A program made the position numbers and the translations under genes. From NCBI GenBank assembly GCA_037043455.1, contig JAWPHD010011499.1, forward strand, positions 19,375-83,374: a stretch of DNA of 64,000 nucleotides, written 5' to 3'. Positions within the stretch are counted from its first letter, which is position 1, and each line of letters starts with the position of its first letter. The DNA is from Cyrtodaria siliqua. Taxonomy: Eukaryota > Mollusca > Bivalvia > Adapedonta > Hiatellidae. Of this stretch, positions 33,760 to 45,663 are shown piece by piece. The notes beneath the pieces are model-generated. The model saw nothing but the letters and a program-made list of their open reading frames with translations, was not told the origin of the DNA and made no database searches.

Positions 33760-34439
33760 AGACATGGATTTTTTTTCATTTAGAACATAATTGTAGTAAA
33801 TATTCGTATCTATAACTATAAAATTAGAAGTTTTGCTGAAATTTGGAATTGTATTTGAAATTGGATAGCTTAATAGACACATGAAATGTTTAGTAATGAA
33901 CACCATGACAGCTGTGTTTAAATGACAGCTTATTAATTGCCTGCCGTCCTTAAAATCTACATAGAAATATATAGGGTCACTATGTGACTGTTCTCAACCA
34001 ACGAAATTCATAGAATCTGAGCGAGGTGGAATAACATGTTAATAGTGGCCTTCTTTATGGATAAATATCAGGTTGCAAGATCGGTGATTCTGTCTTTTAT
34101 TTAAGACATTCATAAAAGTATTATTATTACACATCATCTCCTCATTTTACAAGTTGTAAGGTGAGAATAAACAGATTCATCTATCCAATTTCAATGTCCA
34201 TTCATCAATGTCTACTGAGTGTACAGTAAAACCAGTCCGTCCTTTCGGGGTGTACAGTAAAAGCAGTCCGTCCTTTCATCAATGTCTACTGAGTGTTCAG
34301 TAAAACCAGTCCGCCCTTTTCAGGCGTAATAACAGATAGTTGGTTATCCATTTGTAGAATAAGTCCTGGATTGGTTTTTAAAGACACCTATATATATAGT
34401 ATCTTAGTGTTTTGTTGGAGTTACTGAAAAGGTATTGTT
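33760..34439 (+). other. Intron 3 sequence, nothing but a short direct repeat
   Basis: AATGTCTACTGAGTGT and CAGTAAAACCAGTCCG recur two or three times at about 34205-34318. No coding or transposon signal otherwise. Confidence 0.4.
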
Positions 34440-35650
34440 TGCTCCAGTGCGCAGCATTTGCACATGAGGCATTTGTCATGAGACATTTATCATGATGCAT
34501 TTGTCGTAAGATGTTTGTCATGGGGCTTTGTGTATCAGGCATTTTGCTTAAGAGGCATTAAAGAACAGCGCAGCATTTGCACATGAGGCATTTCGCTTAC
34601 GAATCATTTGCATATCAGGCATTTTGCTTACGAGGTGTTTGTGGACAGCGCAGCTTTTGCACATGAGGCATTTCGCTTACGAATCATTTGCATATCAGGC
34701 ATTTTGCTTACAAGACATTTGTCATGATGCATTTGTCATAAGACGTTTGTCATGAGGTATTTGTGTATCAGGCATTTTGCTTAAGAGGCATTTATGGATA
34801 GCTCAGCATTGCATATGAGGCACACATGAGGTATTTGTCATGAGGCATTTGTGTCAGGCATTTTGCTTAAGAGGCGTTTGCGGACAGCGCAGCATTTGCA
34901 CATGAGGCATTTTGCTTACGAATCATTTGCATATCAGGCATTTTGCTTACGAGGCATTTGCACATCAGGCATTTTGGACATCAGGCATTTTACTTACAAG
35001 GCTTTGCACATAAGGCATTTGAACATGAGGCATTTTGCTTACCAGGCATTTGCACATCGGGCATTTTGCTGAGAGGCATTTGCACATCAGGCATTTTGCT
35101 TATGGGGCATTTGCACATCGGACATTTTGCTTATGAGGCATTTGCACGACAGGCATTTTGCTTTCACGACATTTGCACATCAGGCATTTTGCTTATGAGG
35201 CATTTGCACATCAGATGTTTTGCTTACAAGGCATTTAGAGGCATTTGCACATCAGGCATTTTGCTTACGAGGCATTTGCACATCAGGCATTTTGTTTATG
35301 AGGCATTTGCACATCAGGCATTTTGTTTATGAGGCCTTTGCACATCAGACATTTTGTTATGAGGCATTTGCACATCAGGTATTTTGCTTATGAGGCATTT
35401 GCACATGAGGCATTTTGCTTATGAGGCATTTTGCTTATGAGGCATTTGAGGCATTTTGCTTATGAGGCATTTGCACATCAAGATTTTGCTTACCGGTACA
35501 AGGCATTTGCACATCGATCTTTTTGCTTGTGAGGCATTTGCATTTCAGCCATTTTGCTTATGAGACATTTGCACATCAGGCATTTTGCTAACAAGGCATT
35601 TTGCTCATGAGGCATTTGTGGACAGTGCATTTGAGCAGAAGGCATTTGAG
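34440..35650. repeat. Minisatellite, 31-bp unit
   Basis: The unit is AGGCATTTGCACATC plus AGGCATTTTGCTTATG, so it is made of two related halves of 15 and 16 bp. The 5' third is more degenerate and mixes in CATGAGGCATTTGTCATG variants. The apparent proteins here (34851-35332 and the minus strand) are repeat translations with no independent support. Confidence 0.88.
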
Positions 35651-35782
35651 GTATATATGGATCATTTAACAGAAAAAACACTGTACTGCATGGTGACTTC
35701 TTACTGCAAAGACGTCAGGGGCATATAGGTCCTTTGATATTAAAAGTGTGTGTAAACTGTAGATATTTTGACAAACTATAGG

Positions 35783-36238
35783 AAAAGGAATAAGAAACGC
35801 GACACGGAAATTTCCGCTATATATTTTATGTACAATATGCTGCTGTTAATTGAATGGTACATGGCTATGTAAGATCTTTCCTTTCGGAAAAAAGACTAAA
35901 AACTAAAACAACACATAACACAGCAAATAGTATTCCTGCAAAGTTTCATTATTTGGCGCAAACTTAGGATGCAAAATTTTGCAAACTCTTTACGCTAAAT
36001 ACAGTACTCAACTGGCTCAATTTTTCAAAGAGGAACTTCAACATTTATGAAGTTACAACGTGTACTGTGATTAAAACATCTACAACATCATAGTTGTGTC
36101 CTTTCTCTAACTGACTGCAAACATTTTTTTTTCACAAAACATCTCGGGATTTCCTTTGAATATATATGGAATTAAATTTAAGTGTGCAGTATATACAATA
36201 TATAGCGGAAATTCCCGTGTCGCGTTTCTTTTTCTTTA
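35783..36238. mobile_element. TIR element, about 450 bp
   Basis: The left AAGAAACGCGACACGGAAAT, then TTCCGCTATATATT, pairs with the right arm, whose complement reads AAGAAACGCGACACGGGAAT, TTCCGCTATATATT. Arms extend about 45 bp. The centre has no coding signal. Target duplication is not clear. Confidence 0.7.
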
Positions 36239-36639
36239 ACTGAATGGGCCTTCAACCTAACATATTGTATGTTACCCATTTAAAATGGGAAGAAAAGAAG
36301 TGACAAGTCCTCAAAATAATCTTACTGGTAAAATGACCGAAGCAAAGAAAAAAAAGTTTAAGTCGACAACAAACATGGATAACTGTAAAGGATTGTACAA
36401 CATTTAGAGATGCCATATTAACCTGGCGATGCAGATTTGTTAATTGCACAGTTGCCAAACAGTATCCAAACACTGTTATTTTGGGAGAATACAGATCTTA
36501 CTTTTTGATTACTCATGGTATGCAAACAATTTGAAAAAGTGTTATTTCATATCCTATGACAAGGCCAAAAAGGTACCATGGTTCCCCTAATACGAGCACC
36601 TCCCCTAATTGTAGACCCCACTACCAACCCCACCACCAC

Positions 36640-37300
36640 CTTTTTAAAAAATAAAAAATGAAAAATAAATATAAAACAAGTTATTTGAAAATCCGTCCAT
36701 GAATCCCAGAGTTATTGACCGGACACAATTTGACTTTTGACCTCCAAGTGTGACCTTGACCTTGAAGACCTGGGTTTTGCGCGCGACACATCATCTTGTT
36801 ATGGTGATCACTTGTGCCAAGTTATTTAAAAATCCCTGCAGGAGTTGTGACGTTACGGTCTGGACACGAAATTGTGTACCTGTTTTTGACCTATGAACTT
36901 AAAGTGTGACCTTGACCTTTGAGGTACGGACCTTGGTTTTGCGCCCGACACATTGTCTTGTTATGGTGATCACTTGTGCCAAGTTATTTAAAAATCCCTG
37001 CAGGGGTTGTGACGTTACGGTCCGGACACGAAATTGCGTACCTGTTTTTGACCTATGAACTTCAACTGTGACCTTGACCTTTGAGGTACGGACCTGGGTT
37101 TTGCGCACGACACATCGTCTTGTTATGGTGATCACTTGTGCCAAGTTAATCAAAAATCCATGCAGGGGTTTTGAAGGTACAGTCTGGACACGAACTGCGG
37201 AATGACGGACAGAATCCGGACAGACAGACAGAATCCGGACGGACGGACGGTGCGATTACTATATGCCCCCAAAAACTTTTCGGCTGCATAAAATACGTCT
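36640..37300 (-). mobile_element. HINE-like element, family F, minus strand
   Basis: Read on the minus strand, the 5' end is ATGCAGCCGAAAAGTTTTTGGGGGCAT, then a GTCCGTCC...GTCTGTCTGTCC tract (plus-strand 37195-37250). About three units of about 160 bp follow, each with CAAGGTCACACTT-type sequence. The 3' end is not recognised. The 84-aa minus-strand frame is a repeat translation. Confidence 0.58.
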
Positions 37301-37374
37301 TCAAAATTAAATATATTTGGCATTTTGCATAGCGCTTGGGTACTACTATTAAGGAAAATAAGGTGTCTGTGTAT

Positions 37375-37545
37375 TTAACCCTTAACCCGCTGCATACATA
37401 TAATGGACTGTTCTTTCTTTGAATTAAGACCATTCCATTTATGTGACAAAGGGGTGTTTTGGGGAAAATGACTGATCAGCAGCCGGGACATTGTAAACCC
37501 TGATCAGCCTGTGAGTTACTTAAAGGCCAGGGTTGAGTATAAAAA
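37375..37545 (-). mobile_element. TTAACCC MITE, partial, minus strand
   Basis: Begins TTAACCCTTAACCCGCTGCA and contains CATTCCATTTATGTGACAAA and ACCCTGATCAGCCTG, matching the inside of the copy at 16753-17387 in reverse. The far end is not clear. Confidence 0.55.
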
Positions 37546-38185
37546 ACCCAAAATGCCCACCAGGTAACTTTTCTGATAATTTTATGCATTATGCTGCTCA
37601 GAGAGGTTTAATCACAAATTTCTAAATAATAAAGCATTTTTAAACCATAAGATTTGGCATGTAAAGACATTAAACATTACTCCATACAGATATATCAAAA
37701 TAATTATATAATGTATTTATTTTCCATACTTTCTAGAACAAAACTTTTATTCCTAACTGTCAAATTTTGAATTTGGTGCATCTATTAATAGTTGTACCTG
37801 TAAAAATAAGATCAGTGATTGGTCAGAGTGCTCCACTTCAAGAATTTATGGAATTGCGAAAAATGAAGTTTCAATAACTAAAATGTGAAGAAAAAAAGTC
37901 CTTGCTGGAAGTTTGACAGTTGATGGTGATTCTCACGGATGTCGGGAGGTGTACAGTACCGGTTCTACCCAGGAAAAATGGGGTGGTCTACCTCTACCAC
38001 ACAAAAAAATGTCATATATGGCCTAACAAGTGCTAAAAACAACAAAAAACACCATTCAAACAAACAAAAAGCTGATGGGTTTGTATGATAAGAGCAGGAA
38101 AAGCAGTGTGTATGTCTGTATAATGTCTCTCAAAGCCAGGATTTGTGCATGAGTCAATTTATACCTGCAGGAAGCTGTTGTTCTA
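37546..38185 (+). other. Intron 3 sequence, nothing recognised
   Basis: No repeat ends, coding similarity or structured RNA signal were found by eye. Confidence 0.4.
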
Positions 38186-38422
38186 TGGCATGAGGTTAAA
38201 GCTGGAGTGGAGTCTTGGAGTGAGTGTTTGGAGCAGTTTTTTTTTTATTTAAATTTGACCTGATATATTCTTCTTTTACATGTGGAGTAATAAAGAATTG
38301 ACCATGCAGTTAAAATTTTCTAAAAAAAAAAATTGACTCCAAAAAACTCACTCAAATATTTGCTGCATAGCTCACTCCAAAGCTCACATCAAGACTCCAC
38401 TCCAGCTTTTACCCCATGCCGA
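38186..38422. mobile_element. Foldback MITE
   Basis: The left GGCATGAGGTTAAAGCTGGA, then GTGGAGTCTTGGAGTGAG, pairs with the right arm ending CCAGCTTTTACCCCATGCC. The arms are about 40-60 bp. The centre is AT-rich and non-coding. Confidence 0.7.
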
Positions 38423-38692
38423 GTTCTATACTGTAATAGAAAACTGTAATAGAAATATTGACAATTTTCACCTGGTGTTTACCACTTCAGTGCTGACTCA
38501 TAAAATAAAAGAACAGGGAAATAAAAGAACATAATATAGGCTCAAATTATTTCTATTAATATTGCATAATTATAGAGATATTTGAAACTTAAATGATAAT
38601 AGAGAGATTTTTAAAAATATGTTTTGTTGGAGAAGTCCTATTATACAGAACTACTGACAAATTCAATATTGATTATAAAGTGAACTACTTTA

Positions 38693-38998
38693 TCCACGCT
38701 TTCGCAAAGTGAAGTGGGGGCTATATGGGAATCACGTTGTCCGTAACGTTCCATCGCGTCCCATGCTGTCGCGTCGCGTCTAGTCCCGTAACACATGTTC
38801 AATACTTTAATATCTCAAACACTTCTAAATGGGTTGTACCCAAACTTCATATACTCATAACAACTGATGACCTTAAGTCACTCTACATCACCCATCATTG
38901 ATTGCCTAATTATTAAGTGAATTATTTTACCCCCGCTTTCACAAAGTCTCGTAACACATTTTCCTATCGCATCCCGTAGCACATTTTTGTGTCACCTT
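38693..38998 (+). mobile_element. Two 5'-end fragments of a HINE-like family
   Basis: CCACGCTTTCG-CAAAGTGAAGTGGG (near 38694) is a 5'-type hairpin followed by a GTCGCGTC-rich tract. A second head, CCCCGCTTTCACAAAG, occurs near 38931. Both are cut short, the second by the family C head at 38999. Heads in series resemble the repeated heads at 53643-53800. Confidence 0.45.
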
Positions 38999-40128
38999 TT
39001 CGAAGAAAAATGCAATACATAGGGATTACTTTGCTGTCCGTCCGTCAGTCCGTCACGAAAACTTAACGTTGGCTAAAACTTTCTCATTTCTTGATATTTC
39101 TTCATCAGACTTTCAATATATACTCATCATGACAACATCGACATGTCCATACTAAAATATAAAGGTCAAGGTCAAACTGAAGTTCATTATATGGGTAAAA
39201 TACTCATTATTTTCTTCCCGAAAACTTAACATTGGCTATAACTTTCTCATTTCTTGATCAAACTTTCAATATATAATCATCACGACAACGTCGACATGAC
39301 CATGCTAAAATATAAAGGTCAAGGTCACACTGAATGTCCTTATATGGGTTAAATACTTTTTTTCTTCAAATTTTACCAAATTTTTATGTCAATGATAGCT
39401 CGGACAAGTTCGAAAACCAGCCAGATCTGACCAGTAACAGTGGAGTTATAACCCTTGATTAGTTAAAAATGCTATATTTTACCTCGTTAAGACGATAGGG
39501 CCTTCATTTTTCATCCGATCTTTACCAAACTTTACCAGATTGTTAATGTCAATGAAAGCTCGAATAAGTTCGAAAACCAACCAGATCGGACCAGTAACAG
39601 CGGAGTTATGACCCTTGATTTAGTTAAAAATACTATATTTTGCCTCGTTAAGACGATAGGGCCTTCATTTTTCATCCGATCTTTACCAAACTTTACCAGA
39701 TTGTTAATGTCAATGAAGCTCGGACAAGTTCGAAAACCAGCCAGATCGGACCAGTAACAGCGGAGTTATGGCCCTTGATTTAGTTAAAAATGCTACATTT
39801 TGCCTCGTTAAGACGATAGGGCCTTCATTTTTCATCCGATCATTACCAAACTTTACCAGATTTTTCTTTTTTTGTTTTATTATTTTTTTTCTTTTTTAAA
39901 CATTTTTTTTTATTTTGTACTTTTTTGTTTGTTTTATTTTCTTTTTTTTCTTTTTTAAACATTTTTTTATTTTAGTTCAAAAACCAGCCAGATCGGACCA
40001 GTAACAGCAGAGTTATGGCTCTTGATTTAGTTAAAAATGCTATATTTTGCCTCTTTAAACTCGCTTCATTGATGTTATAAGAGCCATATTAGCCAGTAGA
40101 GCGTCCACAGGCCCTTGGGCCTCTTGTT
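38999..40128 (+). mobile_element. Composite: family C 5' part joined to family D 3' part
   Basis: It begins GTGTCACCTTTTCGAAGA (family C head) with a GTCCGTCCGTCAGTCCGTC tract. Near 39365 it changes to family D units of about 165 bp (TTCGAAAACCAGCCAGATC; GACGATAGGGCCTTCATTT). It ends with GCCAGTAGAGCG, AGGCCC-tt-GGGCCT and CTTGTT. The D 5' end is absent. This may be a deletion across a nested pair like 18490-20847, or a chimaera. Confidence 0.55.
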
Positions 40129-40789
40129 ATCCTTTCTTAACCAATTTCGCCAAATGAAAAAAGTTGGAGCCAAATTGTAGACAATTGGGCCAAAATTGGC
40201 TCAAAGATAGCATATAATATTTTTGAAATTGCTTTTATGTATTTTTAAATGAAGTATGGCCCATGATTAAAGCAGTTAGTAATAATAAAATTATATTTCA
40301 AAAAATATTTTACTCAATTTTTTACATACAAATAAAACTTATTAATCTGGAAATGTTTCAGTTTCGAAATAAATACTGTACATGATGTATACAAGCACAG
40401 AATCTTATCTAGAATTATACTGGTCACTGGTTTATTTTATCCTGTCAGTTATAATTAAAGCCTAATGTATACTTGACACCAAATGTGTGTATTTCACAAC
40501 TTAACATGGACAAGTGTTGCCTTCTGGACTTGGAAATAAGAGGTGCTAACTTTTTGGCAGAGTTATTAGGTGATTATACAGGGGAAAATTAAGGGATATG
40601 ACAAGATTGGAAAGTAATACACAACATTCATGACTGACATTGGATATTTCTTTCAATCACATTCGCCAAAGTTGTTTTTTTATCGCCACTTTTATTATTT
40701 TATCTCATTTGGCTCCATTTGCGAATCGCAGAGAATGACCTGTTAACACATTTTCTCAATTTTAAGTCTGCGTTAACCTTTCTTCAAAC
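40129..40789 (+). other. Intron 3 sequence, nothing recognised
   Basis: AT-rich sequence without identifiable repeat or coding signal. Confidence 0.4.
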
Positions 40790-42448
40790 AACTTCTTCTC
40801 AGAAACCGGTTGGCCAATTTTGATCAAACTTCACGTGGATGATCCTTAGATGAATGCTTTTTAGATTTGTTAAAATTAGGTCAGCCTGACATCTAAGATG
40901 GCCTCCATTACCATATATGGTCAAAACTTTAAAAAGCTTCTTCTCAAGAACCGCTGGACAGATTTCAACAGTTTTTCTTTTAAAATGATCGCCAATGCCT
41001 AAACTATCAAAAATGGTCGTGGCCCGTGGTCCAAAATTTGTATATTCAGATTTTGCATGTTTTTCATAGACTTATATAGGAAAAAACTTTAAAAAATCTT
41101 CTTCTCTAAAACCACAAGGCACAGAGCTTTCATGTATTACATGTAGCATCAGCTTATTATCCTCTACTAAGTTTGTTCAGATGGTGACCTTGGGGTCTAA
41201 TTTGGCCCCACCCCAGGGGTCACAGTTAACATAGACTTATATAGGAAAAAAAAATATCTTCTTCTCTGAAACTGCAAGGGCCAGATGTTGAATATTTTGC
41301 ATTTGCTATAAGCGTATGGTCCTCTACCAAGTTTGTTCAAATGGTGACCCTGATCTCAAAATTGGCCCTGCCCCGGGGGTCACAGTTTTACATAGACTTG
41401 TTTAGGGAAAAAAAATCTTCTTCTCTGAAACTACAAGAGCCAGAGGTTTAATATTTTACATTTACTGTAAGTTTATGGTCCTTTACCAAGTTTGTTCAAT
41501 GATGACCCTGGGGTCACATTTGGCCCCCGCCCCGGATGTCACAGTTTTATATTTGCTTGTATAGGGAAAAACTGAAATCTTCTTCTCTGGAACTGCAAGA
41601 GCCAGAGGTTTAATATTTTGCATTTGCTATAAGCTTATGGTCCTCTACCAAGTTTGTTCAAAAGGTGAACCTGGTTTCAAATTTGCCCCGCCCCAGGTGT
41701 CACATGTTTTACATAGACTTGTATAGGAAAAAACTTAAAAAATCTTCTTCTGAAACCACAAGGCACACAGCTCTTGGGGGTCACAGTTTTACATAGACTT
41801 ATTCAGGTGTTGTTGTTTTTTTAAAATATCTTCTCTGTAACTACGAGAGCCAGAGGTTTAATATTTTGCATTTACTATAAGATTATGGTCCTTTACCAAG
41901 TTTGTTCAAATGGTGACCCTGTGGTCACATTTGGCCCCGCCCTGGGGGTCACAGTTTTACATAGGCTTGTATAGGGAAAAACTTAAAAAAATCTTCTTCT
42001 CTGGAACTGCAAGAGCCAGAGGTTTAATATTTTGCATTTGCTATAAGCTTATGGTCCTCTACCAAGTTTGTTCAAATGGTGACCCTGGTGTCAAATTTGG
42101 CCCCGCCCCAGGGGTCACATGTTTTACATAGACTTGTATAGGGAAAAACTTAAAAAATCTTCTTCTCTGAAACCACAAGGCATACAGCTCTAATATATTA
42201 CATGTAGCCATGGGGTCACATTTGGCCCTGCCCCAGGTGTTACACTCTAGCACCTTCATTTTGTATTTGATCTTTACCAGACTTTGTCAGTGTCTTTATA
42301 TCAATGTTGTTAACACAACAGAGGCCACATTTCTTGAACAATCTTAACCAAACTTGCACCGATTGTATATGACCATAAAATTTCGAAGAAGTTCGATAAT
42401 GTGCCAGTACTCGGGTGATCGATTTAGGGCCATCTTGGCCCCCTTGTT
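40790..42448 (+). repeat. Array of about 160-170-bp units with HINE-like 3' end
   Basis: About eight units carry CTTCTTCTCTGAAACTGCAAG, TAAGCTTATGGTCCTCTACC and GGTGACCCTGGGGTCA, with the marker at 41310, 41467, 41629, 41877 and 42044. A different unit starts near 42245. The end at 42427-42448 is GGGCC-atct-TGGCCC then CCTTGTT, the 3' signature. The 5' end was not located. Open frames in this block come from the array. Confidence 0.65.
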
Positions 42449-43218
42449 TTTGAATTGATTGTTCCCAAATTTCATGTATACATAACAACTGATTACCTTA
42501 TGTCTACATCACACATTGTTGGGGGGAGGAAATAAAACTTTTGTTATATCTCACCATTACCATGTCCAATCTTCATCAAATTTTAACCTTTTTGTTTAAG
42601 TTTGGGCATGGGGGAATTAAGTTTTTGTTATGTCTCAGCATTACCCTGTCCGATCTTCATCAAATTTTAACAGCACCTTCCTCTCGTAAGGCACAGGCCA
42701 TACCCTGAAAACTAGATCACTATGACCTACTTTCTCCAAAATATATGTTATATTAGCCTTTTTAACTTTGTTATACGGGCATCAACGTTTTTTTTTATAT
42801 CTCGGCCTTGCCATGTGCAATTATTTTTTTATATCCCAGCATTGCCATGTGCAATTATTATAAAACTTAGACAGTCAGTTGCTGACATGGACCAAACATC
42901 ATGTGCTGAAAATGAAAACTAAGTTTTCAACATACAATCTATCTAGAAAAGCTCTATTAAATAGTTTCACCAAACACACAGCTAGGCACTCATCTTTCAC
43001 ATTTTGGAAACCCGACTTTAACGCCACCAGGCTTTTCTCTCTTGTCATTGTAATATGTTGTCGTATTCGCGCGCATATCCTTCAGTTTCACAACATAGAG
43101 AGGAGATTTGATGTTTTGGAGCATTTTATGAATTGAATGTAGGAATTATGGGTTAATGGTTGTGGGCAGGCAGACGAGCAGATATCGGCACTAATTGTAA
43201 CAACTTTTTATGATTTTT
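42449..43218 (+). other. Intron 3 sequence with a short direct repeat
   Basis: TTTTGTTATATCTCACCATTACC and a related copy (near 42540 and 42625; TTTGTTATGTCTCAGCATTACC) are about 85 bp apart, followed by CTCGGCCTTGCCATGTGC-type copies. These look like a decayed array. The 85-aa frame at 42879-43136 has no recognisable domain. Confidence 0.4.
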
Positions 43219-44162
43219 AGCCCGACTGAGAGATCAGCAGAGCTTATGCCGTGGTGCGGCGTCCGTCCGGCCGTCTGGCCGTTTGTCCGTAAACTTTTAT
43301 TTGTAGCGACAACTCCTCTGAAACTACTGGATGGATATTCATGAAACTTTACAGAAATGTTGCCCATCAAGACTAGTTGATCCTAGCAAAAATTCATGTT
43401 GATGTGAAATCCAAGATGGCCGCCAAAGCTAAAAATAGAGTTTTAAAATACAAGTTTGTAGCGACTACTTCTTGAAAACTATAAGTGATATTGATATGGG
43501 ACTTTTTCTAAAATGATCAGCATGACATGGTGTTGATCCCTGTCAAAAATCGTTTTGATTCAACGTTAAACATGGCTGCAGCGGCCATCTTTGTTTACAT
43601 AGAGTTATATAGTAAAAACTTGTAGCGACTACTCCTCTGAAACTACTTGGCGTATTGTCATGAAACTTTACAGGAATGTTGCTGTTGATGTCTTATTGAT
43701 CCTAGAAAAATTTCAGGTCAGCCGGAAATTCAAGATGGCCGTCACAGCTAAAAATAGATTTTTAAAAAATAAGTTTGTAGCGACTACTTCTTGAAAACTA
43801 TAAGTGATATTATTGATATGGGACTTTTTCTAAAATGATCAGCATGACATGATGTTGATCCTTGTGGAAAATTATTTTGATTCGACGTTAAACATGGCTG
43901 CCAGCGGCCATCTTTGTTTACATAGAGTTATATAATGAAAACTTGTAGCGACTACTCCTCTGAAACTACTTGACGGATTTTCATGAAACTTCACAGGAAT
44001 GTTGCTCTTAATGTCTAATTGATCCTAGCAAAATTTCAGGTCGGCCGGAAATTCAAGATGGCCGCCACGGTTAAAAGAAGATTTTCAAAAAACAAGTCTG
44101 TAGCGACTACTTCCTTAAATCAAAATCAATCAGTAGAGCTTCAAGGTCATTGACCTCTTGTT
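43219..44162 (+). mobile_element. HINE-like element, family A, medium copy
   Basis: It has the same head (AGCCCGACTGAGAGATCAGC), GTCCGTCCGGCCGTCTGG tract, unit of about 322 bp and 3' end (ATCAGTAGAGCT, AAGGTCA-TTGACCT, CTTGTT) as 3614-5521. Only about 2.5 units are present here against 5.6 there. This shows expansion or contraction of the central array between copies. Confidence 0.72.
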
Positions 44163-44421
44163 TTGTTTTTACCTTTTTGTGAATTCATCATTGATCTCAG
44201 ACGGGTTAAAAAAATTATGCCATTCTATTATTTTTGACAGAGTTGTGTCCCTTTGCCAAGAATTTAACAGAATATCTACAATCCGGGGTTTGTAGATTTT
44301 ATACTACACCTGTTTATTACAAGACCTCAAGTGAGTTCCAATTCAGGCCAATTTGTTCGTTTTTTTTCTTTCCCAAAATGCTATGTTCTATTTAAAGTAC
44401 AAAAGCAGGAAAATTTTACAT

Positions 44422-45080
44422 CAAATGTACACTGTTTCTAAACCTACTGATGACATGGTACATATATAACTTACATATTTTGAGAATTCAACCTCTATAG
44501 GCACAATATAACCAGCTTTATGCAATCACGTGTTCTCTTGAAATAAGGCGGTTATTTATGCAGGCATATATCAGCCAGGCCAAACCCCGAAACTGGAACG
44601 TCGCATATTTAATCACGGGTAATTTTGGAATTCACCAACCATTCTTCAAACTATTCTTAGACTTGAGCTCAAAGACTCAAATTTCGTTCACAAATATTCC
44701 CATGACCCTCGAAGATAAACAATCGTATGAAGTTGCTATATAATAGTATTTATATTTATACATAGCAGCTTGTTATGAACATTTATACTTTAAACTTATA
44801 GAGATATTTGTGGTTGAAATTTGCATACTTTGGCTTAAGTCTAGGAATATTCTCAAGAATGGCTGGTGAATTCCAGGATAGAGTTTTGATACATGGTCTT
44901 TTGTAATGTAATTTTGCCATTAATTGGCAGATTAGTTTCTTTAACATAACCCTGACTGAATGCAGGACCATTATAAGCCAGCCATGAAATTTAACAGGCA
45001 AATCACTTCCTAGCGGGCTCTGAGGACATGCCCCCACAAAAGTTTAGATTTCCACAGGTGATTTCTACAGGTGATTTCCC
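44422..45080. repeat. Diverged interspersed repeat, copy 2
   Basis: Matches 22165-22510 in order: TTTCTAAACCTACTGA, ATATAACTTACATATTTT, GGATAGAGTTTTGATA and TTGTAATGTAATTTTGCC. This copy is longer by about 230 bp. No coding signal; open frames at 44558 and 44783-45037 lack any family match. Confidence 0.5.
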
Positions 45081-45408
45081 TTGTTTTAGTGCATTCCTGG
45101 ACCAGCTTTTTACGTTTAAGTTAGACAATTTGTATTCATTTTATTTGATATTTTATTAAAATACCTACCAGTACTTAGTGTTTGGTAGCTTCCCAAAATT
45201 CTACCGAGGCAACTGCCTCATTGTGCCTCTGCGTGGCTACGGGCCTTGTATGCCATCGTCTTGCCTGCAAATGAAAATAAATGCTTCAGTCATTAAACCA
45301 TACATGGATATTAGAATTTATTTTTTGGAGAAGGAATTTGCATCTCTGGAGACCAGTAAAAACATATACATCAGACTTTTTTTTCAAACATTTTCTTTTT
45401 TCTTTCAG

Positions 45409-45538
45409 GAACTTGAAACTCTGGACAACGGTAAACCATATTCTGTAGCCTACAATGTGGACTTGACTTTGACGTTACGCTGCTATAGATACTATGCAGG
45501 ATGGGCAGACAAAAACCACGGAAAGACAATCCCTGTCT
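45409..45538 (+). CDS. ALDH1/ALDH2-like: Aldehyde dehydrogenase, coding exon 4
   Basis: This exon encodes residues 100-142, from [10 protein letters not shown] to GKTIPV, plus one base of residue 143. ETLDNGKP and RYYAGWADK are hallmarks of ALDH2/ALDH1B and shared by invertebrate ALDH1/2 proteins; the block forms the helical and oligomerisation region of the N-terminal half. Acceptor TTCTTTCAG and donor GTAAGT (45539) are strong. The exon is 130 bp and leaves phase 1. The longer open frame at 45178-45645 runs through both splice sites and should not be taken as the coding region. Confidence 0.94.
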
Positions 45539-45663
45539 GTAAGTCCGAGCACTTTGTTATCACTGAGTTTCTCTTATTTGGGAACCACCTACCAGTAAAT
45601 GCTATCAGTAGAGATGAGCCATTTACGATTTGCAAAGAGTCATAGACCTCTCACATTAATTAG

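Larger units (their letters stand above)
11815..45408 (+). other. Intron 3 of the ALDH gene, 33.6 kb
   Basis: The intron runs from donor GTAAGT (11815) to acceptor TTCTTTCAG (45400-45408). The protein reads on without a gap, [11 protein letters not shown], as in ALDH2-type proteins (YLAALETLDNG), so no coding exon is missing between them. The contents are transposon and satellite DNA listed separately. No host gene on either strand was recognised inside. Confidence 0.85.

Noticed and set aside
34851..35332. Open frames of 73 and 129 aa with repeated HIRHFA-type peptides
   Set aside because: Direct translation of the 31-bp minisatellite; frame stays open only because 31-bp units with indels lack stops.
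45178..45645. 155-aa open frame
   Set aside because: Contains ALDH exon 4 but continues through both splice sites; outside 45409-45538 there is no ALDH similarity.
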